24,244 bases of DNA from an uncultured Blautia sp. (GTDB lineage: Bacteria > Bacillota > Clostridia > Lachnospirales > Lachnospiraceae), in contig NZ_CAKRNY010000052.1 in NCBI RefSeq assembly GCF_934371575.1, forward strand, positions 1 to 24,244. Reading direction: 5' to 3'. The notes under the pieces are model-generated. The model worked only from the letters and a program-made list of their open reading frames with translations, did no database searches and was not told where the DNA came from. The position numbers and the translations under genes were made by a program. This document shows, one piece after another, positions 22,263 to 24,244 of the stretch. Positions within the stretch are counted from its first letter, which is position 1; every line of letters begins with the position of its first letter.

Positions 22263-24149
22263 ATGAAGATTTCGTTTGCACCTTCAGTTATGGGATGTGA
22301 AAAACTAAAGGCGGGAACAGAGGCATTACTGGAAGAGATGAAGCAGATTCCGGAGAGCTTGGAAGTAAGGGTTGAATTTAACGAGAATCCACAGCTCACT
22401 GCAAAACGGGTGGGAAACCAAGTTCAGATTACTTGTAAAGAATCAGCCCATTATTATAGGGGACTGAACCAGGTGCTGCATCATTTAGACACAGATACAT
22501 ATGAAAATCAGGAAACGGTATATTTTGAACGGAACGGATTTATGCTGGATTGCTCCAGAAATGCTGTGTTTACAGTAGAAAAAGTAAAATCTGTCATTCG
22601 GACACTTGCCAAAATGGGAATGAACGTACTGATGCTGTATACAGAAGATACCTACGAAGTACCGGGAGAACCCTATTTCGGCAGTTACCGCGGACGCTAT
22701 ACAAAAGCTGAAATCCAGGAGATGGATGCATACGCTTCCATGTTTGGAATCGAGCTGGTTCCCTGCATTCAGACACTGGCGCATCTGCATAATGCTCTGA
22801 AGTGGCCGGGTAAAAATGAAATTAAGGATTCCACGGATGTTCTTATTGTGGGAAAAGAAGAAACCTATACATTTATTGAGAAACTCCTTCAGAGTGTAAA
22901 GGAGGCGTTTTCTACACGCCGGGTACATCTTGGTATGGATGAAGCTGTTCTTCTGGGACTTGGAAAATACTTAAAAGAAAACGGTTATGAGAAGGGTTCT
23001 GTCCTTATACGGGAGCATTGCAAACGTGTGCTTGCTATTTGCAAGAAGCTTGGCCTGGAGCCTATGATCTGGAGCGACATGTACATCACAGCCAATACAA
23101 ATGGCGGATATTACGAAGTACCTGCTGATGCAGATTGCTCTTCCTGGGAAAAACCGGAAAAAGGGCTTGGTCTGGTATACTGGGATTATTATCATGATGA
23201 TGAGAAATCCTATGAAAAGATGCTGAATATTCACAAGCAGTTATCCGATGATGTGATCTTTGCAGGAGGATCCTGGATCTGGAATGGAATCGCACCAAAT
23301 TATTCCAAGACATTTGCCTGCACAAAGGCTGCCCTTCAGACCTGCAAAAAATATCTGATGAAAGAGGTGCTTTGTACCGCATGGATGGATAATGGCGCAG
23401 AAACTCCGGTAGATGCGGTATGGCCAGGCGTGGCGCTGTTTGCACATCTTGGCTTCCATTTGGAATACAATGAAAAAGTATTGGAAGAAGAGTTTAAGGA
23501 GTGTGTGGGTGGAAATCTGAAAGATTTTATGGCTTTGGATGCTTTCGACTCATTGTTCTTAAATGGAAAGGCAAATCAGGAAGCACAGAATCCATCTAAA
23601 TATCTTTTGTACCAGGATCCAATGGCGGGTACTTTTGATCAGGAGGTGGTGAAGAGCGGCGTTGACACAGGTGCCTATTATGAGAAATTAAAGAAGATGA
23701 TGGAAATCTGCCAGGAGAATTCCCCGGAATATGCTGCTCTATTTGCCTATTATGAAAAGCTGGCAGCAGTGCTGGCCGATAAGGCAGATCTTGGTGTCCG
23801 TATAAAAACATCTTATGATAAGAACCAGAAACTGGCTTTAAAAGAAATCTGCGAAAAAGAAATTCCGGAGACCATTCAGAATTTAGAAGAAATGAAGGTC
23901 TTAAGAGAAGACCTGTGGATGTCAGAGGCAAAGCCCTTTGGCTACGAACTGATGGATGTGAAACTGGGAGCTGTGATTACCAGACTTAACAGTACCATCC
24001 GGAGAATCAAAAAGTATCTGGATGGAAGCATCCCATGTCTGGAGGAACTGGAAGAAACGCGACTTCCATACTTTGAGAAAAATGCGGACAAACGTGAAAA
24101 TCGCTGGAGTCAGATTATTAGTGGAAGTGATCTGATTGATACCATCTAA
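22263..24149 (+). CDS. GH20 beta-N-acetylhexosaminidase (GcnA-like)
   Basis: A 628-aa glycosidase that releases terminal beta-linked GlcNAc or GalNAc by substrate-assisted catalysis. A short N-terminal domain (about 1-95) precedes the GH20 barrel, which begins FERNGFMLDCSRNAVFTVEK. The catalytic pair D226-E227 lies in HLGMDEA, the GH20 HxGxDE-type motif. A helical C-terminal region (about 390-628) matches the length of streptococcal GcnA enzymes. No signal peptide is present, so it acts on imported oligosaccharides. ATG at 22263 has AAAAGGAGA upstream; an in-frame ATG at 22203 has no such site. It is separated from the sugar operon by integrase and ATPase relics, and may have been its neighbour before that insertion. 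Confidence 0.9.
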   Translation: MKISFAPSVMGCEKLKAGTEALLEEMKQIPESLEVRVEFNENPQLTAKRVGNQVQITCKESAHYYRGLNQVLHHLDTDTYENQETVYFERNGFMLDCSRNAVFTVEKVKSVIRTLAKMGMNVLMLYTEDTYEVPGEPYFGSYRGRYTKAEIQEMDAYASMFGIELVPCIQTLAHLHNALKWPGKNEIKDSTDVLIVGKEETYTFIEKLLQSVKEAFSTRRVHLGMDEAVLLGLGKYLKENGYEKGSVLIREHCKRVLAICKKLGLEPMIWSDMYITANTNGGYYEVPADADCSSWEKPEKGLGLVYWDYYHDDEKSYEKMLNIHKQLSDDVIFAGGSWIWNGIAPNYSKTFACTKAALQTCKKYLMKEVLCTAWMDNGAETPVDAVWPGVALFAHLGFHLEYNEKVLEEEFKECVGGNLKDFMALDAFDSLFLNGKANQEAQNPSKYLLYQDPMAGTFDQEVVKSGVDTGAYYEKLKKMMEICQENSPEYAALFAYYEKLAAVLADKADLGVRIKTSYDKNQKLALKEICEKEIPETIQNLEEMKVLREDLWMSEAKPFGYELMDVKLGAVITRLNSTIRRIKKYLDGSIPCLEELEETRLPYFEKNADKRENRWSQIISGSDLIDTI

Positions 24150-24153
24150 ACAG

Positions 24154-24182
24154 CAGACAGCCCGATTTTTTCGGGCTGTCTG
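24154..24182 (+). terminator. Strong hairpin after the GH20 gene
   Basis: A perfect 12-bp stem (24154-24165 with 24171-24182, core CAGACAGCCCGA) has a 5-T loop. It begins 5 nt after the stop codon. There is no T-run directly after the stem, so it may terminate inefficiently or protect the 3' end. Confidence 0.6.
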
Positions 24183-24196
24183 TCGTTGGATTAAGG

Positions 24197-24242
24197 AAAG
24201 ATATGAGGCAGGAAATACAGTCATTTTTTGCAGCATATCTTT
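24197..24242. repeat. Inverted repeat at the right edge
   Basis: AAAGATATG (24197-24205) and CATATCTTT (24234-24242) are perfect 9-bp inverted repeats 28 nt apart. T residues run on to the window end. It may be a second weak terminator or an element cut by the window edge. Confidence 0.35.
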
Positions 24243-24244
24243 TT

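Overview
The window looks like chromosomal DNA of a gut Firmicute of the Lachnospiraceae type (Blautia / Ruminococcus gnavus group). This is inferred from moderate GC, AGGAGG-type ribosome binding sites, sigma-A-type promoters, a clostridial [FeFe]-hydrogenase maturation cluster and RbsABC-type sugar importers. No rRNA, tRNA or CRISPR array was seen.

Region 1 (63-6385): hydrogenase assembly. A small unknown gene on the minus strand is divergent from a plus-strand run of a sodium-dependent (NSS/LeuT-type) amino acid transporter, a TM1266-family ACT-like regulator, then hydE, hydG and hydF. The run ends at a clear intrinsic terminator. All three maturases keep their cluster-binding and nucleotide-binding residues. 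No structural hydrogenase gene lies in the window. HydG consumes tyrosine, so an amino acid importer at the head of the run is suggestive.

Region 2 (6439-10143): a gene graveyard mixed with a few intact genes. Broken pieces are a LysR N-terminus cut at the ribosome binding site of the next gene, a 41-codon GNAT/AraC chimera, the C-terminal part of a YoaP-like acetyltransferase, and a MATE transporter C-terminus. Intact genes are a 4-5 TM membrane protein, a lipoprotein, a LysR regulator and a DUF488 protein.

Region 3 (10140-20394): a sugar or glycoside utilisation locus. An AraC regulator is divergent from an ABC importer (ATPase, permease, binding protein, second permease). After an internal terminator-like hairpin come a GH78-like protein, a two-domain GH3 enzyme with the NagZ-type His-Asp dyad, and beta-phosphoglucomutase. 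None of the enzymes has a signal peptide, so the imported sugar appears to be cut inside the cell. GH3 enzymes with this dyad are known to act as retaining phosphorylases that can make beta-sugar-1-phosphates. Beta-glucose-1-phosphate is what beta-phosphoglucomutase consumes, so GH3 plus the mutase could form an ATP-sparing phosphorolytic route. This is the most interesting proposal in the window.

Region 4 (20430-24244): a frameshifted, truncated tyrosine recombinase and a truncated AAA ATPase (remains of a mobile or defence element), then an MmcQ/YjbR protein behind a perfect consensus promoter, and a cytoplasmic GH20 beta-N-acetylhexosaminidase of GcnA-like length with its own promoter and a strong downstream hairpin.
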